The position numbers were made by a program, and so were the translations under genes. Source: Gemmatimonadaceae bacterium (lineage in GTDB: Bacteria; Gemmatimonadota; Gemmatimonadetes; Gemmatimonadales; Gemmatimonadaceae). From it: a DNA stretch of 64,000 bases. Position 1 is the stretch's first letter; each line of letters opens with the position of its first letter. This document shows, in pieces, positions 36,018 to 45,237 of the stretch. Location of the stretch: the NCBI GenBank assembly GCA_035633115.1, contig DASQFN010000102.1, forward strand, positions 62,001 to 126,000, in the 5' to 3' direction. The notes under the pieces were generated by a model. That model searched no databases. It saw nothing but the letters and a program-made list of their open reading frames with translations, and was not told where the DNA came from.

Positions 36018-37171
36018 ATGCCACGCAACATCGTTATCTGCTGCGACGGAACCGATAATCAGTTCGGGCCCAGCAACACGAGCGTCGTTCGCCTGGCGCA
36101 GGTAGCTGTTCAGGACCCCGACCAACAGATCGTCTACTACGATCCGGGAGTGGGAACGTTACCCGCGACATCTGCGCGGTCGAAAACCGCGAAACTACTT
36201 TCGCAATGGAAAGCCCAGGCATTCGGAACAGACGTCGACGACAAGGTGTGCATCCCTTACGGGCACCTCATGGAATTCTGGAAGCCCGACGATCGCGTGT
36301 TCATCTTCGGATTCAGTCGCGGTGCGTATACAGCTCGTGTTCTCGCCGGCTGCTGTACTCGCTGGGACTTCTGCCGCCAGGGAACCAGCACTTGCTTCCG
36401 TACGCGATGCGGATTTTCAAGTCACTCAAGACGAACACCAAGGGGCATTGGGAGCTGTCCAACAATTTCCGATGGTCGTTCGCTCGACCGGTACCGGGCG
36501 ATGATGCGCGACACTTCCCAGTTCACTTCGTCGGACTGTTCGACACCGTGTCCTCGGTAGGATGGGTCTGGAATCCCACGAAATACCAGTACACGTTCCG
36601 CAACCCAACTATAAAGACAGTTCGCCATGCGGTATCGCTCGATGAGCGCAGGGCATTCTTCCGCCAAAATCTGTTCGGAAACGTAGACGGCCAGGATCTG
36701 ATGGAGATGTGGTTTGCGGGTGTGCACTCCGACGTCGGTGGTGGATACCCTGAGGCCGACGGCGGCCTGTGGCGCGTAACATTCAACTGGATGGTTGCCG
36801 AAGCTCAGCTGAGTGGATTTCTCGTCGACTCCGATCGGCTCGGGGCGGTGCTGACTCGATCGATACCGCCGGCGAATCCGTGGGCCGAGCCACAGCATGA
36901 ATCGCTCAAAGGCGGCTGGTGGATTGGCGAGATAATTCCCAAGCACGTTTACGATGCGCTCACCAAGACCTATCGCTGGAAGGCCAACTTCGGCAAACAC
37001 CGTTCGGTTCCGGAAGGAGCGTTACTACCGCGAGCTTTGCTCGAGCGCCTGAGAGTTCCGAGCTATTCCCCTCCCAACCTGTCCGACGCCTTCAAGGCTC
37101 GCGTGAGAGGTCTTCCATCGGTTCCGGATAGTCTGAGATACGAGTCTTCCCCTCATCGGTCGGATCGATGA
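36018..37171 (+). pseudogene. DUF2235 alpha/beta hydrolase (Tle1-like lipase fold), one frameshift
   Basis: The N-terminal frame has MPRNIVICCDGTDNQFG and VFIFGFSRGAYTARVLAG, the DUF2235 signature with the GFSRG nucleophile elbow. Near 36350 the coding moves frame and continues LLYSLGLLPPGNQHLLPYAM, HFVGLFDTVSSVGW, HAVSLDERRAFF and WFAGVHSDVGGGYPE, all expected of DUF2235 including the catalytic Asp/His region. One base change restores a ~384-residue protein. The family includes the type VI phospholipase Tle1, but no VgrG or PAAR gene is nearby. Its stop codon lies inside element K. Confidence 0.8.
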
Positions 37172-37207
37172 TACAAAAACGACACTCGCCGATGCAAAAC
37201 CGGCATT
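37170..37207 (+). promoter_or_regulatory. Tandem half-site element K
   Basis: GATACAAAAACGACACTC, then about 21-22 bases later GATGCAAAACCGGCATT. It begins at the DUF2235 stop codon, so it closes one gene run and opens the next (37344 onward). Confidence 0.7.
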
Positions 37208-37343
37208 TTCAGCCAGCGCATAACGTTGCATCGTTGAAACCGTGTCGCCTCTTGGCGCGACTGAAAGCATGCGGGGCGAAACTCCCGTATCAGTGCCCCT
37301 CGGCCGGTCAGGTCAAGCGAGAGGTTTTTCTGCGAGGTGGAAA

Positions 37344-37613
37344 GTGTCGAGCAGTAATATCGAGACCAAAGTGGTTGAGCTCGTCAGAAGCCACTGGGCA
37401 GACGCAAATGTTCGCAACGTTCGGATTAACAACAACTTCGACCAATTCATCCGAGGCTCGCTTTATGTCGTCGCGATCCATGATGCAAATGACCGCGAGC
37501 GAGAGAATTACGTCTATGTCGTCGGGAGGCACCTCAGGTTATTCACTGATCTGACAGAGCTCGCAATGGGAATCGGGGAGGACGCAACGCAGGACACCAT
37601 GCGCGCATCGTAG
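37344..37613 (+). CDS. Hypothetical protein (89 aa)
   Basis: Start GTG 37344 chosen for the GAGGTGG just upstream. Frames from further upstream run through the element. It reads IETKVVELVRSHWADANVRN, INNNFDQFIRGSLYVVAIHD and YVYVVGRHLRLFTDLTELAM: a compact alpha/beta protein with no recognised family. It is the first gene after element K and precedes a truncated SGNH hydrolase gene by 65 bases. Confidence 0.55.
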   Translation: MSSSNIETKVVELVRSHWADANVRNVRINNNFDQFIRGSLYVVAIHDANDRERENYVYVVGRHLRLFTDLTELAMGIGEDATQDTMRAS

Positions 37614-37678
37614 ATACTGGCGGGGGAGCGCACGTATGGTGCGGTGTTCATAGATCCGGCCAAGGAAGGGGATGATCG

Positions 37679-38164
37679 ATGGCAGGAGAGCCGTGGGATC
37701 CGGTCGAGCGCGATCGGCGCTATGCGAGCGCGAAGAGGGACGGTCTCACTCGGCTGCTCACCGAAGGCGACTCGTGGTTCGATTACCCACCCCATCCAAA
37801 CATTGTCGACTGGCTCGAGGCCGAGGGCCAGTGGGCCATCAAGCGACTCGAGAATCTCAGGTCGCGCTCGCCGGAGAAACGACTACTACCGGAGCAATTC
37901 CGGGTGACGTTCCGCCAACCACGCTCGGACGTTGTCTCGCAGTGTGAACGCTATCAGGTAGACTTCTTTAACCTCGCCTTCTGTCGCCGCGCCGGCGCGT
38001 TCGTAGTTACTCACGTTCCTTTTCCGGCGGACGGCATCAAGAACATCAACGACATTGCGATCGACGCCGACGGTGTACCGCAGCGACTGAATCGCCCTTT
38101 CATGCGCTCGCAGTCGATCCGCCCGAAAGCCTTCGGCAGCGAGGGCGAGCGTAGCCAGCTGTAG
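37679..38164 (+). pseudogene. SGNH/GDSL-type hydrolase, truncated after block I
   Basis: The first ~60 residues (GLTRLLTEGDSWFDYPPHPN, DWLEAEGQWAIKRLE) carry the GDSW nucleophile block of an SGNH-fold esterase. After about 37880 the frame only reads the antisense of the HEPN gene, so blocks III and V (Asn, Asp/His) are missing. The HEPN/MNT module seems to have replaced the 3' part. Confidence 0.65.
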
Positions 38165-38326
38165 AGCGGCATTGTATGCCATCGCGAGGCGCCAATCGGA
38201 GCTTACACCGGCGACCTTCGCATCAACCAGATCGCGGTCGACGACAGAAAGGAGGTCCGCGATTTCTTCGGCGCTTGTTTCATGCTCGACGAGCCATCGG
38301 TTCGCCAACCAGCTTTGCAAGGTCAT
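37886..38326 (-). CDS. HEPN-domain protein (toxin-like partner of the MNT protein)
   Basis: 146 residues from the ATG at 38326, overlapping the MNT gene by 47 bases. It is helical, with RLAMAYNAALQLATLALAAE, AIQSLRYTVG and a RRKRNVSNYERAG motif in the position of the HEPN R-x4-6-H region, here of the RRxRNxxxY type. HEPN proteins next to minimal nucleotidyltransferases form toxin-antitoxin modules in which the toxin is typically an RNase. This subtype may be non-catalytic. The operon order MNT then HEPN is typical. Confidence 0.75.
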   Translation of the reverse strand: MTLQSWLANRWLVEHETSAEEIADLLSVVDRDLVDAKVAGVSSDWRLAMAYNAALQLATLALAAEGFRADRLRAHERAIQSLRYTVGVDRNVVDVLDAVRRKRNVSNYERAGAATEGEVKEVYLIAFTLRDNVRAWLAERHPELLR

Positions 38327-38909
38327 TCTCCGTCCCCAGCAGCATGATCTTGGATCGTTCCATAACACGACGAACAAAATGCTCGCGGTGCGAATACTTC
38401 GATTTCAGCTCTTCCGGCGTATAGATCGTGGGATTTATTTCGCGGCCGAGTTGGCGTTGGAGGCGTCGCAATCGGGGCAACAGCTCGGCCAATGTGGCTC
38501 GGCCAACGACTACGAGATCGATATCGCTTCCAGGCCTTTGACTTCCAGAAGCCACAGATCCGTAGATAAATGCCAGATCGACCAGCTCCTTTCTGTGAAG
38601 CCCTTTAAGCACTCTACGTATGACGTCGGCAATCCCGGCAGTCTTCACCAATAAGTTGCGCAAGTCATCAAATACAGGCGCGCCAGGGTTCGCAGAGAAA
38701 TAGACTTGCTGGCCCTGCGGGACCCGAAGTACAAGCCCGGCATTTACAAGCCGGGCAAGCTCGCGCTGCACAGCTCCCAATCCCGCCCCGGTTTCTCGGA
38801 CAACCTGGCGCAGGTAGAACGACTTATCCGGCTGACCGAACAGAAGACCGAGCACCCGGCGTTTTGTCCCGCCGAAAAGAGCCTCCGCCACGGCATCGGA
38901 CGTGTTCAT
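38280..38909 (-). CDS. Winged-helix plus MNT nucleotidyltransferase (antitoxin-type)
   Basis: 209 residues. The N-terminal ~85 residues are a winged helix (FGGTKRRVLGLLFGQPDKSF, VQRELARLVNAGLVLRVPQG). The C-terminal half is a minimal nucleotidyltransferase: FIYGSVASGSQRPGSDIDLV, with GS and DxD metal ligands. MNT proteins AMPylate their HEPN partner. The winged helix probably gives autoregulation. It is divergent from a small ORF at 38957. Confidence 0.8.
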   Translation of the reverse strand: MNTSDAVAEALFGGTKRRVLGLLFGQPDKSFYLRQVVRETGAGLGAVQRELARLVNAGLVLRVPQGQQVYFSANPGAPVFDDLRNLLVKTAGIADVIRRVLKGLHRKELVDLAFIYGSVASGSQRPGSDIDLVVVGRATLAELLPRLRRLQRQLGREINPTIYTPEELKSKYSHREHFVRRVMERSKIMLLGTENDLAKLVGEPMARRA

Positions 38910-38956
38910 AATATGAAGGTCGGCGTGTATCCATTTTGGTTACGCACGTACTCAAT

Positions 38957-39118
38957 ATGGGTACGGCGTCAGCTCCGGCGCAAGTCAAAGCACAGAACCG
39001 GGCTTGGCCCATACGCGCGAAAAAAGTCAAGAAGGCGGTCGGATATCTGGAGGCAATTCCTCGCCATCAGAGCCTCGCCACCCATGAGTACGAAGCGCTC
39101 AGCAAGGTCCTCAAGTGA
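38957..39118 (+). CDS. Small hypothetical protein
   Basis: 53 residues from ATG 38957, basic (RAKKVKKAVGYLEAIPRHQS) with a final helix EYEALSKVLK. It is divergent from the MNT gene and upstream of the Fic gene. It could be an antitoxin fragment. No ribosome-binding site stands out. Confidence 0.3.
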   Translation: MGTASAPAQVKAQNRAWPIRAKKVKKAVGYLEAIPRHQSLATHEYEALSKVLK

Positions 39119-39187
39119 AAGTGCTGGTCGCGTATGCTGAAAATGACACGCCTGGGCCTATAGATTTTCTGGCATTATGGGGCCAGC

Positions 39188-39264
39188 CTTTAATACCTGA
39201 TCCCACCCTTGCGTATATTAAAGACAGCCTTTAATATACGCTATGCCATCGACCCATATTAAAG
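39188..39264. promoter_or_regulatory. Multiple TATTAAAG half-sites around the Fic start; perfect palindrome
   Basis: A perfect inverted repeat, GCGTATATTAAAG (39211-39223) and CTTTAATATACGC (39229-39241), spaced by five bases, ends just before the Fic ATG at 39243. Further half-sites lie at 39188-39195 and, inside the first codons, at 39257-39264. This is probably an operator, perhaps for the Fic protein's own C-terminal winged helix. Confidence 0.7.
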
Positions 39265-40418
39265 TCGCGGAAAAGAAGGGCTACGGTCGCGCTGGGAGGT
39301 ATGTAAGCCAGCCCACCGGATACAAGGCTTTCATTCCCGCAGCCTTGCCGCCCAACCCCCCGGTCCGGATAAGTCCAAAACTCCAGTTGCTGCTGTCCCA
39401 GGCGGATCTGGCTCTGGGACGATTGGACGGCTCAATCCAGACCCTCCCGAATCCTGACCTTTTCGTACTCATGTATGTGCGGAAGGAGGCTGTGCTTTCC
39501 AGTCAAATTGAGGGCACTCAAAGCTCGTTGCAGGACCTGCTTGCTGCTGAAGCAAAGGTTCTCGACGCCAAAATTCCGCGAGACGTTGACGAAGTGATCA
39601 ATTACGTCAGCGCGATGAATTACGGAATAAAAAGGTTACCCGACCTTCCAGTATCCGTTCGGCTCATTCGCGAGATTCATGAAAAACTCATGGAAGGCGT
39701 TCGCGGATCGCATCTGACGCCTGGCGAAATCCGACGGAGTCAGAACTGGATAGGCCCGGCGGGCAGCCCTTTGGCCAGGGCAATCTTCGTCCCCCCGCCG
39801 CCGGAAGAAGTGCCGCAGGCTCTCGGAGATCTCGAACGTTTTGTACACTCCGAGTCGCCGCTGCCCCTCCTCATCAGGATCGGCCTCGCTCACACACAGT
39901 TTGAGACCATCCATCCATTTCTCGATGGAAACGGCCGCGTCGGACGGCTACTCATAACGTTCCTGCTCTGCGAGCAGGGAGTTCTGCACAAGCCTGTTCT
40001 GTACCTGTCTTACTACTTCAAGCGCCACAGAAGGGAATACTATGAACACCTGCAGCGTGTGAGAGACGAGGGAAACTGGGAAGGCTGGCTCGAATTCTTT
40101 CTTGTTGGAGTTTCGGAAGTGAGCGCGCAAGCTACCGAAACCGCGCGCCGAATTCTCGCGTTGCGTGAACAGCACCGCGCCGCAATCACAGAGCATCTCG
40201 GACGCGCAGCGGGAAACGGTCATAGGGTCCTCGAGAGCCTATACCGGCGGCCAATCGTCACCGTCAATTCGGTTCAGGCGCTCACAGGCATCACTTTTCC
40301 CGCCGCGAACCAGTTGGTGAGCCGGCTGACCAAGCTCGAGATCCTCAAGGAAATAACAGCGCGAAAACGAAATCGAATCTTCCGGTACGAGGCATATGTC
40401 GACCTTTTCGCGGAGTAG
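39243..40418 (+). CDS. Fic/DOC family protein with C-terminal winged helix
   Basis: 391 residues. An N-terminal Fic-like region contains the S/T-x-x-x-E-G inhibitory motif VLSSQIEGTQSS. The catalytic Fic loop is HPFLDGNGRVGR (near residues 223-234) and the flap is VPPPPEEVPQALGDLERF. The last ~70 residues are a winged helix (TVNSVQALTGITFPAANQLV, LTKLEILKEI). Fic enzymes transfer AMP (or remove it) from Ser/Thr/Tyr of target proteins. Class II-type autoinhibition is expected from the N-terminal motif. A palindromic operator overlaps the start. Confidence 0.9.
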   Translation: MPSTHIKVAEKKGYGRAGRYVSQPTGYKAFIPAALPPNPPVRISPKLQLLLSQADLALGRLDGSIQTLPNPDLFVLMYVRKEAVLSSQIEGTQSSLQDLLAAEAKVLDAKIPRDVDEVINYVSAMNYGIKRLPDLPVSVRLIREIHEKLMEGVRGSHLTPGEIRRSQNWIGPAGSPLARAIFVPPPPEEVPQALGDLERFVHSESPLPLLIRIGLAHTQFETIHPFLDGNGRVGRLLITFLLCEQGVLHKPVLYLSYYFKRHRREYYEHLQRVRDEGNWEGWLEFFLVGVSEVSAQATETARRILALREQHRAAITEHLGRAAGNGHRVLESLYRRPIVTVNSVQALTGITFPAANQLVSRLTKLEILKEITARKRNRIFRYEAYVDLFAE

Positions 40419-40707
40419 GGTGAGCGCCGCTCAGAGCCAGGATCAGGTTTGCATTGGCCCGTGCTCGGATTGGTGCCCGCCGAGGATGTCTGTGCGTACG
40501 AGATGTTTGTTACCATTCGGCGGAAGGGGCGACGTTTGGCGGTGCCGCTGATTCAACTTAGACCCGGACCTGCCACTGATCCTCGGAGAGCGGGGCGCTC
40601 GCGGATTGGCATTATTGGGTGCGGATGGGATATGAATTCTGAGGACGACCCACCCCGACCACGGTCGGCGTCTCGCCCTGTGACCGAAGCGCGATGACGG
40701 ATGACAC

Positions 40708-40959
40708 GTGCTGGTTCCTCGCGCCTGCTTTCTAATTACCGAGACCATGACGCGCCGGGCGGAGATGAGCGGAACGAGCATGGCGGCGCCGCACGTGTCG
40801 GGCCTCATAGCTGCGTTTCTTTCAAAGCGAAAAGAGTTCCTCGGCCGCCCCGACGACGTGAAGGAGATCCTTCTCAAGAATTGCACGGATTTGCGGCGGC
40901 AACGACAGATGCAGGGCGCGGGGATGCCCAACCTCGTGAAGATGCTGGTCAATGTGTGA
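40708..40959 (+). pseudogene. C-terminal fragment of a subtilisin-family (S8) peptidase
   Basis: GTSMAAPHVSGLIAAFLSK is the S8 catalytic-Ser block, and VKEILLKNCTDL continues as in subtilases. The upstream 40440-40700 region has no frame with the Asp and His blocks. Only a decayed PGPATDPR-like trace is visible, so this is a remnant. Confidence 0.65.
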
Positions 40960-41116
40960 AGCTGGCGCTGGCCAGCGCTGCTGGTGCGGTATCCATTTGC
41001 CTCCGAACTAACCCGCAGAAACACTGCGGAATAAAGGAAGTCAATTAGGCCTCGGAGGCCGCCTTCTTGCACTTCGAGGCCTGGAACGAACCCCACCCAG
41101 CCGCAACCAGGCCCAC

Positions 41117-42283
41117 ATGACCGATATCGCAATCGCCTCGACCGCCCTCAGGAACGAGGCGGCCGGCGAACACCTCGCCACCCAGATCAGCGAAAAATTC
41201 AACGGGGAATCCCCCGACGCGCTGCTGGTCTTTGCGTCGCCTGGCAACGCTTATGAGGCCCTCCTAACAGCTCTTGCCGACGGGTGCCACCCCAAGGCCA
41301 TGATCGGCTGCTCATCCGCCGGCGAATTCACCACCGAGACCTCCGGCACAGGGCTTACTTCGGCGATCGCCGTCCGCGCGCCCGACATGAAGTTCAGCGC
41401 GTCACTCGCCCGCCGCATTTCAAACGATCGCGCCGACGCCGCAGCACAGCTTGTCAATGGATTCAGCGGGCTCGCCTCGGCGGAATTCCGGTTTCGCACC
41501 GCGATCATTCTCGTCGACGCGCTCGCCGGCCATACCGAAGACCTCATCGAAGAGCTCACTGTCGCCACGGGCGGGATGTACCAGTTCGTCGGCGGAGGAG
41601 CCGGAGACAACGCCGACTTCAAGTCAACTCATGTCTTCATGGGTTCCGACGCCCACAGCAACGCAGCGGTGGCGCTCGAGATTCTCTCCAACAAGCCGAT
41701 CGGCATCGGCGCGCGTCACGGATGGTCGCCGGCCGGTGATCCACTCCGCGTCACCGAGGCGGATCAGTCGTGCGTCGTCAGCCTGAACGTCTCACCCGCG
41801 GCCGAGGCTTTCGAAGCGCATGCGGCAACCACTCATCAGTCGTTCGATCGCACAGATCCGATGCCGTTCTTTCTGCATAACATCGTCGGGATGAAATCAG
41901 ACGACGGACACAAGCTCCGCGTTCCACTCGGCGTTTCAACCGAGGGCGGAGTGACATTTGCCGCCGAGGTGCCCGCGGGCGCAACGGCGCAGATCATGTC
42001 CACTCAGGTGGCATCGGCCAGCGCTGCCGCCGCGGAAGCGGTGCGTGACGCAGTGAAGCAGGTCGAAGACAGCGGCAACAAACCCAGCGGTGCGATTTTC
42101 TTCGACTGCGTGGCAACCCGGCTGCGCCTTGGCGATGATTTCGGCGATGAGCTCGACACGGTTGCACGAGAGCTCGAGGCGCCGTTCGCAGGATTCAACT
42201 CGTACGGTCAGATTGTGCGCGCAGACGGTCAGTTCAGCGGATTCCACAACTGCACGGCCGTGGTCTGCGTGTTTCCGGATTAG
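41117..42283 (+). CDS. FIST-domain sensor protein
   Basis: 388 residues. The N-terminal FIST_N part shows DALLVFASPGNAYEALLTAL, KAMIGCSSAGEFTTE and a Gly-rich QFVGGGAGDNADF. The C-terminal FIST_C part shows GAIFFDCVATRLRLGDDFGD and FAGFNSYGQI. FIST domains bind small ligands, probably amino acids, and feed signalling proteins. A histidine kinase gene begins 12 bases downstream, so this is likely its input module. Higher G+C and clean coding distinguish this block from its flanks. Confidence 0.88.
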   Translation: MTDIAIASTALRNEAAGEHLATQISEKFNGESPDALLVFASPGNAYEALLTALADGCHPKAMIGCSSAGEFTTETSGTGLTSAIAVRAPDMKFSASLARRISNDRADAAAQLVNGFSGLASAEFRFRTAIILVDALAGHTEDLIEELTVATGGMYQFVGGGAGDNADFKSTHVFMGSDAHSNAAVALEILSNKPIGIGARHGWSPAGDPLRVTEADQSCVVSLNVSPAAEAFEAHAATTHQSFDRTDPMPFFLHNIVGMKSDDGHKLRVPLGVSTEGGVTFAAEVPAGATAQIMSTQVASASAAAAEAVRDAVKQVEDSGNKPSGAIFFDCVATRLRLGDDFGDELDTVARELEAPFAGFNSYGQIVRADGQFSGFHNCTAVVCVFPD

Positions 42284-42294
42284 AAGAAAGTGGT

Positions 42295-43734
42295 GTGAGT
42301 GGCATTTATGAGATCACCGCCGTGAGACCGTCGCTGCTGCAAAGCGCCGCGCGGCTGGGCGATGCCGTAACGCGCACTGAAGCGGCGGCTGAGCTCGCCG
42401 CCGAGCTCGGCGCGGAAAGTCTCCTGATCTTCATCCGCGACCCGGAGATTGGAGTCCTTCTCTCGGCGCCCGGATTCCCGCAGCAGTTTCCGGAAGGAAA
42501 GAATTGGCTTGCCTTCCTGGAAGCGTGCGTGGAGCGCGGGCAGCACCGGGACACCCTTCCATTCCGCGCGCTTGATGACCGCTGCCCTGTAATCGGATAC
42601 GCCGAGGGGCGGGACATCGTTCTCGTACTCGTGGGTACGAAACAGCCCACCAGCGACGTGGACTGGCTCCGCTCACTTCTTCCGCTGCTCGCGGCCGTAT
42701 TTCGTGGCGAGCAGACCGCGACCGTTGCGACGGCACAGGCAAGCCTCGCCCGACAATCCGCAGCCAGAGCCGCCGCGCTGGCAACAACACTCGGTCACAC
42801 GCGCGGTGATCTCGAGGAGGCGCTGGCGGCAGCGCGCAAAGCTCAATCCGAGCTTCAACAGCTTTACCGCCAGCTTCAGGAGCAGTCAGCCGAGCTGGAG
42901 CTGACGAACGATCGGCTGACCCATCAGGCAGAACAGCTCGAGACACAGGCGATGGAAATGGAGGCACAGGCCGAAGAGCTGAGCGCCACGAACACCGCGC
43001 TTGAAGAAGCGCGCTCGCTCGCCGAGTCAGCGAACCGCGCCAAGTCCGAGTTCCTCGCGACGATGAGCCACGAGCTGAGAACCCCGCTCAACGCCATCGG
43101 TGGTCACGTGCAGCTGCTGGCGATGGGAATACACGGCCCCGTAACCAGCGACCAGATGGAAGCGCTGAACCGTGTTGAAAGGAACCAGCGTCATCTGCTC
43201 GGACTGATCAATGAGGTTTTGAATCTCTCGCGCATCGAAGCCGGCCGCGTGGATTACGACATCACCGATGTGGCGCTCAGTGAAGTGCTTGCAGATCTGG
43301 CTCCCATGATCGAGCCGCAGCTGGAAGCGAAATCACTCGGCTATGAGGTGAAGGATGCTACGCATCTGCCGGCAGTTCGCGGCGACCGGGAAAAGCTCCA
43401 GCAGATTCTACTGAACCTGCTCTCGAACTCGGTGAAGTTCACGGGCGCTGGCGGGCGAATCATCGTAGACGCGATGGTGAGCGACGACGGGAAAGGCCGC
43501 GTTTTCATCCGGGTCGCCGATACGGGGCAGGGCATTCCGGACGACAAGCTTCAGTTCATCTTCGATCCCTTCACTCAGGTTGACGGGACTCACAGCCGCG
43601 TGGGGCAGGGCACGGGTCTCGGGCTCGCGATCAGCCGGGATCTCGCGCGCGGAATGGGCGGCGACCTTCGTGCGAGGAGCGAGCTGGGCGTGGGATCGGT
43701 GTTCACGCTCGAGCTTCCGGGGGCCCAGAGCTGA
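42295..43734 (+). CDS. Soluble sensor histidine kinase
   Basis: 479 residues from GTG 42295. The N-terminal ~135 residues are GAF-like. A coiled coil (about 140-245, rich in Gln/Glu: SELQQLYRQLQEQSAELEL) joins them to the kinase core: H box FLATMSHELRTPLNAIGGHV, N box NLLSNSVKF, G1 VADTGQGIPD, G2 GQGTGLGLAI. No membrane segment, so it is a cytoplasmic kinase. The upstream FIST protein is the probable sensor. No response regulator is adjacent. Confidence 0.92.
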   Translation: MSGIYEITAVRPSLLQSAARLGDAVTRTEAAAELAAELGAESLLIFIRDPEIGVLLSAPGFPQQFPEGKNWLAFLEACVERGQHRDTLPFRALDDRCPVIGYAEGRDIVLVLVGTKQPTSDVDWLRSLLPLLAAVFRGEQTATVATAQASLARQSAARAAALATTLGHTRGDLEEALAAARKAQSELQQLYRQLQEQSAELELTNDRLTHQAEQLETQAMEMEAQAEELSATNTALEEARSLAESANRAKSEFLATMSHELRTPLNAIGGHVQLLAMGIHGPVTSDQMEALNRVERNQRHLLGLINEVLNLSRIEAGRVDYDITDVALSEVLADLAPMIEPQLEAKSLGYEVKDATHLPAVRGDREKLQQILLNLLSNSVKFTGAGGRIIVDAMVSDDGKGRVFIRVADTGQGIPDDKLQFIFDPFTQVDGTHSRVGQGTGLGLAISRDLARGMGGDLRARSELGVGSVFTLELPGAQS

Positions 43735-45167
43735 CCCGAGTCCTCGTCACCGGGGCCACCGGGTATATCGGCGGCCGCCTCATGCCGCGACTCGTGGCCG
43801 CAGGTCATAACGTCGTTTGCCTCGCGCGGGAGCCGCGCCGACTCGCCGGCCGCGACTGGGGTGACGTCGAGGTGTTTCAGGGGGACGTCCTCGAACGCGC
43901 CAGCCTCGACGCCGCCTTCGCTGGAGTCGATGTCGCCTATTACCTCGTCCACTCCATGGCTGAGGGCGAGCGCGGCTTCGAGGAACGCGATCGTATCGCG
44001 GCGCAGAACTTCGGCGACGCGGCCCGGAATGCCGGCGTTCAACGCATCATCTACCTCGGCGGACTCGGCGTCGACAACAGCGATCTCTCGTCGCATCTCG
44101 CGTCGCGCCAGCAGGTGGGAGACGTGCTTCGCGAATCGGAAGTTCCGGTTACGGAATTTCGCGCGGCGGTAGTCGTCGGCTCGGGCAGCATTTCGTTCGA
44201 GATGATCCGATACCTCACCGAGCGACTGCCGGTGATGATCACTCCGCGATGGGTTACCACCCGGTGCCAGCCGATATCCATCGAGAATGTCCTGAATTAT
44301 CTGACCGAATGCCTCGGCATTCCCGAGTCGGTTGGACGAACGTTCGAGATAGGCGGGCCCGACATACTCACGTACGGCGACATGATGCGCGAGTACGCGG
44401 CAGCGCGGAAGCTCCGGCGGCTGCTCATCCCCGTCCCTGTGCTGACGCCGCGACTGTCGTCGTACTGGGTGGATCTCATCACTCCCATCCCGGCCTCGTA
44501 TTCCCATCCGTTGATCGAAGGACTGAGAAGCGAGGCAATCGTGAACGATTTATCGGCGCGCGACGTTTTCAGGATCGATCTCATTCCGTATGCGGAGGCG
44601 GTGCGCAGGGCGCTCGAGCGTACCGGCTCTGGTGAAATCGAGACTTCCTGGGCCGGCGCTCAGCAACGGCTGAAGGCCGGAGTGACGACGAGCACCGGCG
44701 AAGGCATGATAGTAGAGGAGCGCCGCGTGAAATCGGTTGCTCCACCTCAGGCAGTATTTACTGCATTCTCCGGCCTGGGCGGAAAAAGGGGTTGGCTCTA
44801 CGCCGACTGGCTGTGGAAGATCAGGGGGTTGATGGATCGCCTCGTAGGTGGAGTGGGGATGCGGCGCGGCCGTCGCAACCCCGACATGCTTCGCGCGGGT
44901 GACGCGCTCGATTTCTGGCGGGTTGAAGCCGTCGAGCCGGGACGTGCCGTGCGCCTTCGCGCAGAGATGAGGGTGCCGGGATCGGCAATGCTCGAGTTCG
45001 AAGCAGTTCCGCAGGAAAAAGGCGGGACGCTGCTGGTTCAGACCGCTTCGTTCGATCCGCGCGGGCTCGCTGGTCTCGCATACTGGTACGTGCTGTATCC
45101 CATTCATCAGCGGATGTTCTCAGGGATGGCGCACGCGATCGTCAAACGCGCAGAATCGCTGGCTTGA
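43731..45167 (+). CDS. SDR-family NAD(P)-binding oxidoreductase with DUF2867 domain
   Basis: The NAD(P) loop VTGATGYIGGRL lies before the first ATG (43782), so the start must be upstream. CTG 43731 fits and overlaps the kinase stop codon. The rest is an atypical SDR (YYLVHSMAEGERGFEERDRI, IIYLGGLGVD, TEFRAAVVVGSGSISFEMIR), and the last ~150 residues are DUF2867 (GGKRGWLYADWLWKIRGLMD, LRAGDALDFWRV). Such proteins are thought to act on lipid or polyketide-like substrates. The substrate is unknown. Confidence 0.85.
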   Translation: MTRVLVTGATGYIGGRLMPRLVAAGHNVVCLAREPRRLAGRDWGDVEVFQGDVLERASLDAAFAGVDVAYYLVHSMAEGERGFEERDRIAAQNFGDAARNAGVQRIIYLGGLGVDNSDLSSHLASRQQVGDVLRESEVPVTEFRAAVVVGSGSISFEMIRYLTERLPVMITPRWVTTRCQPISIENVLNYLTECLGIPESVGRTFEIGGPDILTYGDMMREYAAARKLRRLLIPVPVLTPRLSSYWVDLITPIPASYSHPLIEGLRSEAIVNDLSARDVFRIDLIPYAEAVRRALERTGSGEIETSWAGAQQRLKAGVTTSTGEGMIVEERRVKSVAPPQAVFTAFSGLGGKRGWLYADWLWKIRGLMDRLVGGVGMRRGRRNPDMLRAGDALDFWRVEAVEPGRAVRLRAEMRVPGSAMLEFEAVPQEKGGTLLVQTASFDPRGLAGLAYWYVLYPIHQRMFSGMAHAIVKRAESLA

Positions 45168-45237
45168 AAGCGGGGTGACGCGCGGCCCGGCTTTTGAGTG
45201 ATAGCCGAGCTCTACTATATAAAGGAGCACAGCACAG

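Noticed and set aside
36018-37171. DUF2235 and the other lipases as type VI secretion effectors
   Set aside because: No VgrG, PAAR, Hcp, adaptor or immunity signature is visible in the window. Only the enzyme fold matches Tle1.
43590-44507. Long minus-strand frame opposite the SDR gene
   Set aside because: It is a high-G+C shadow frame. The plus strand has clear SDR motifs and no independent family is visible on the minus strand.
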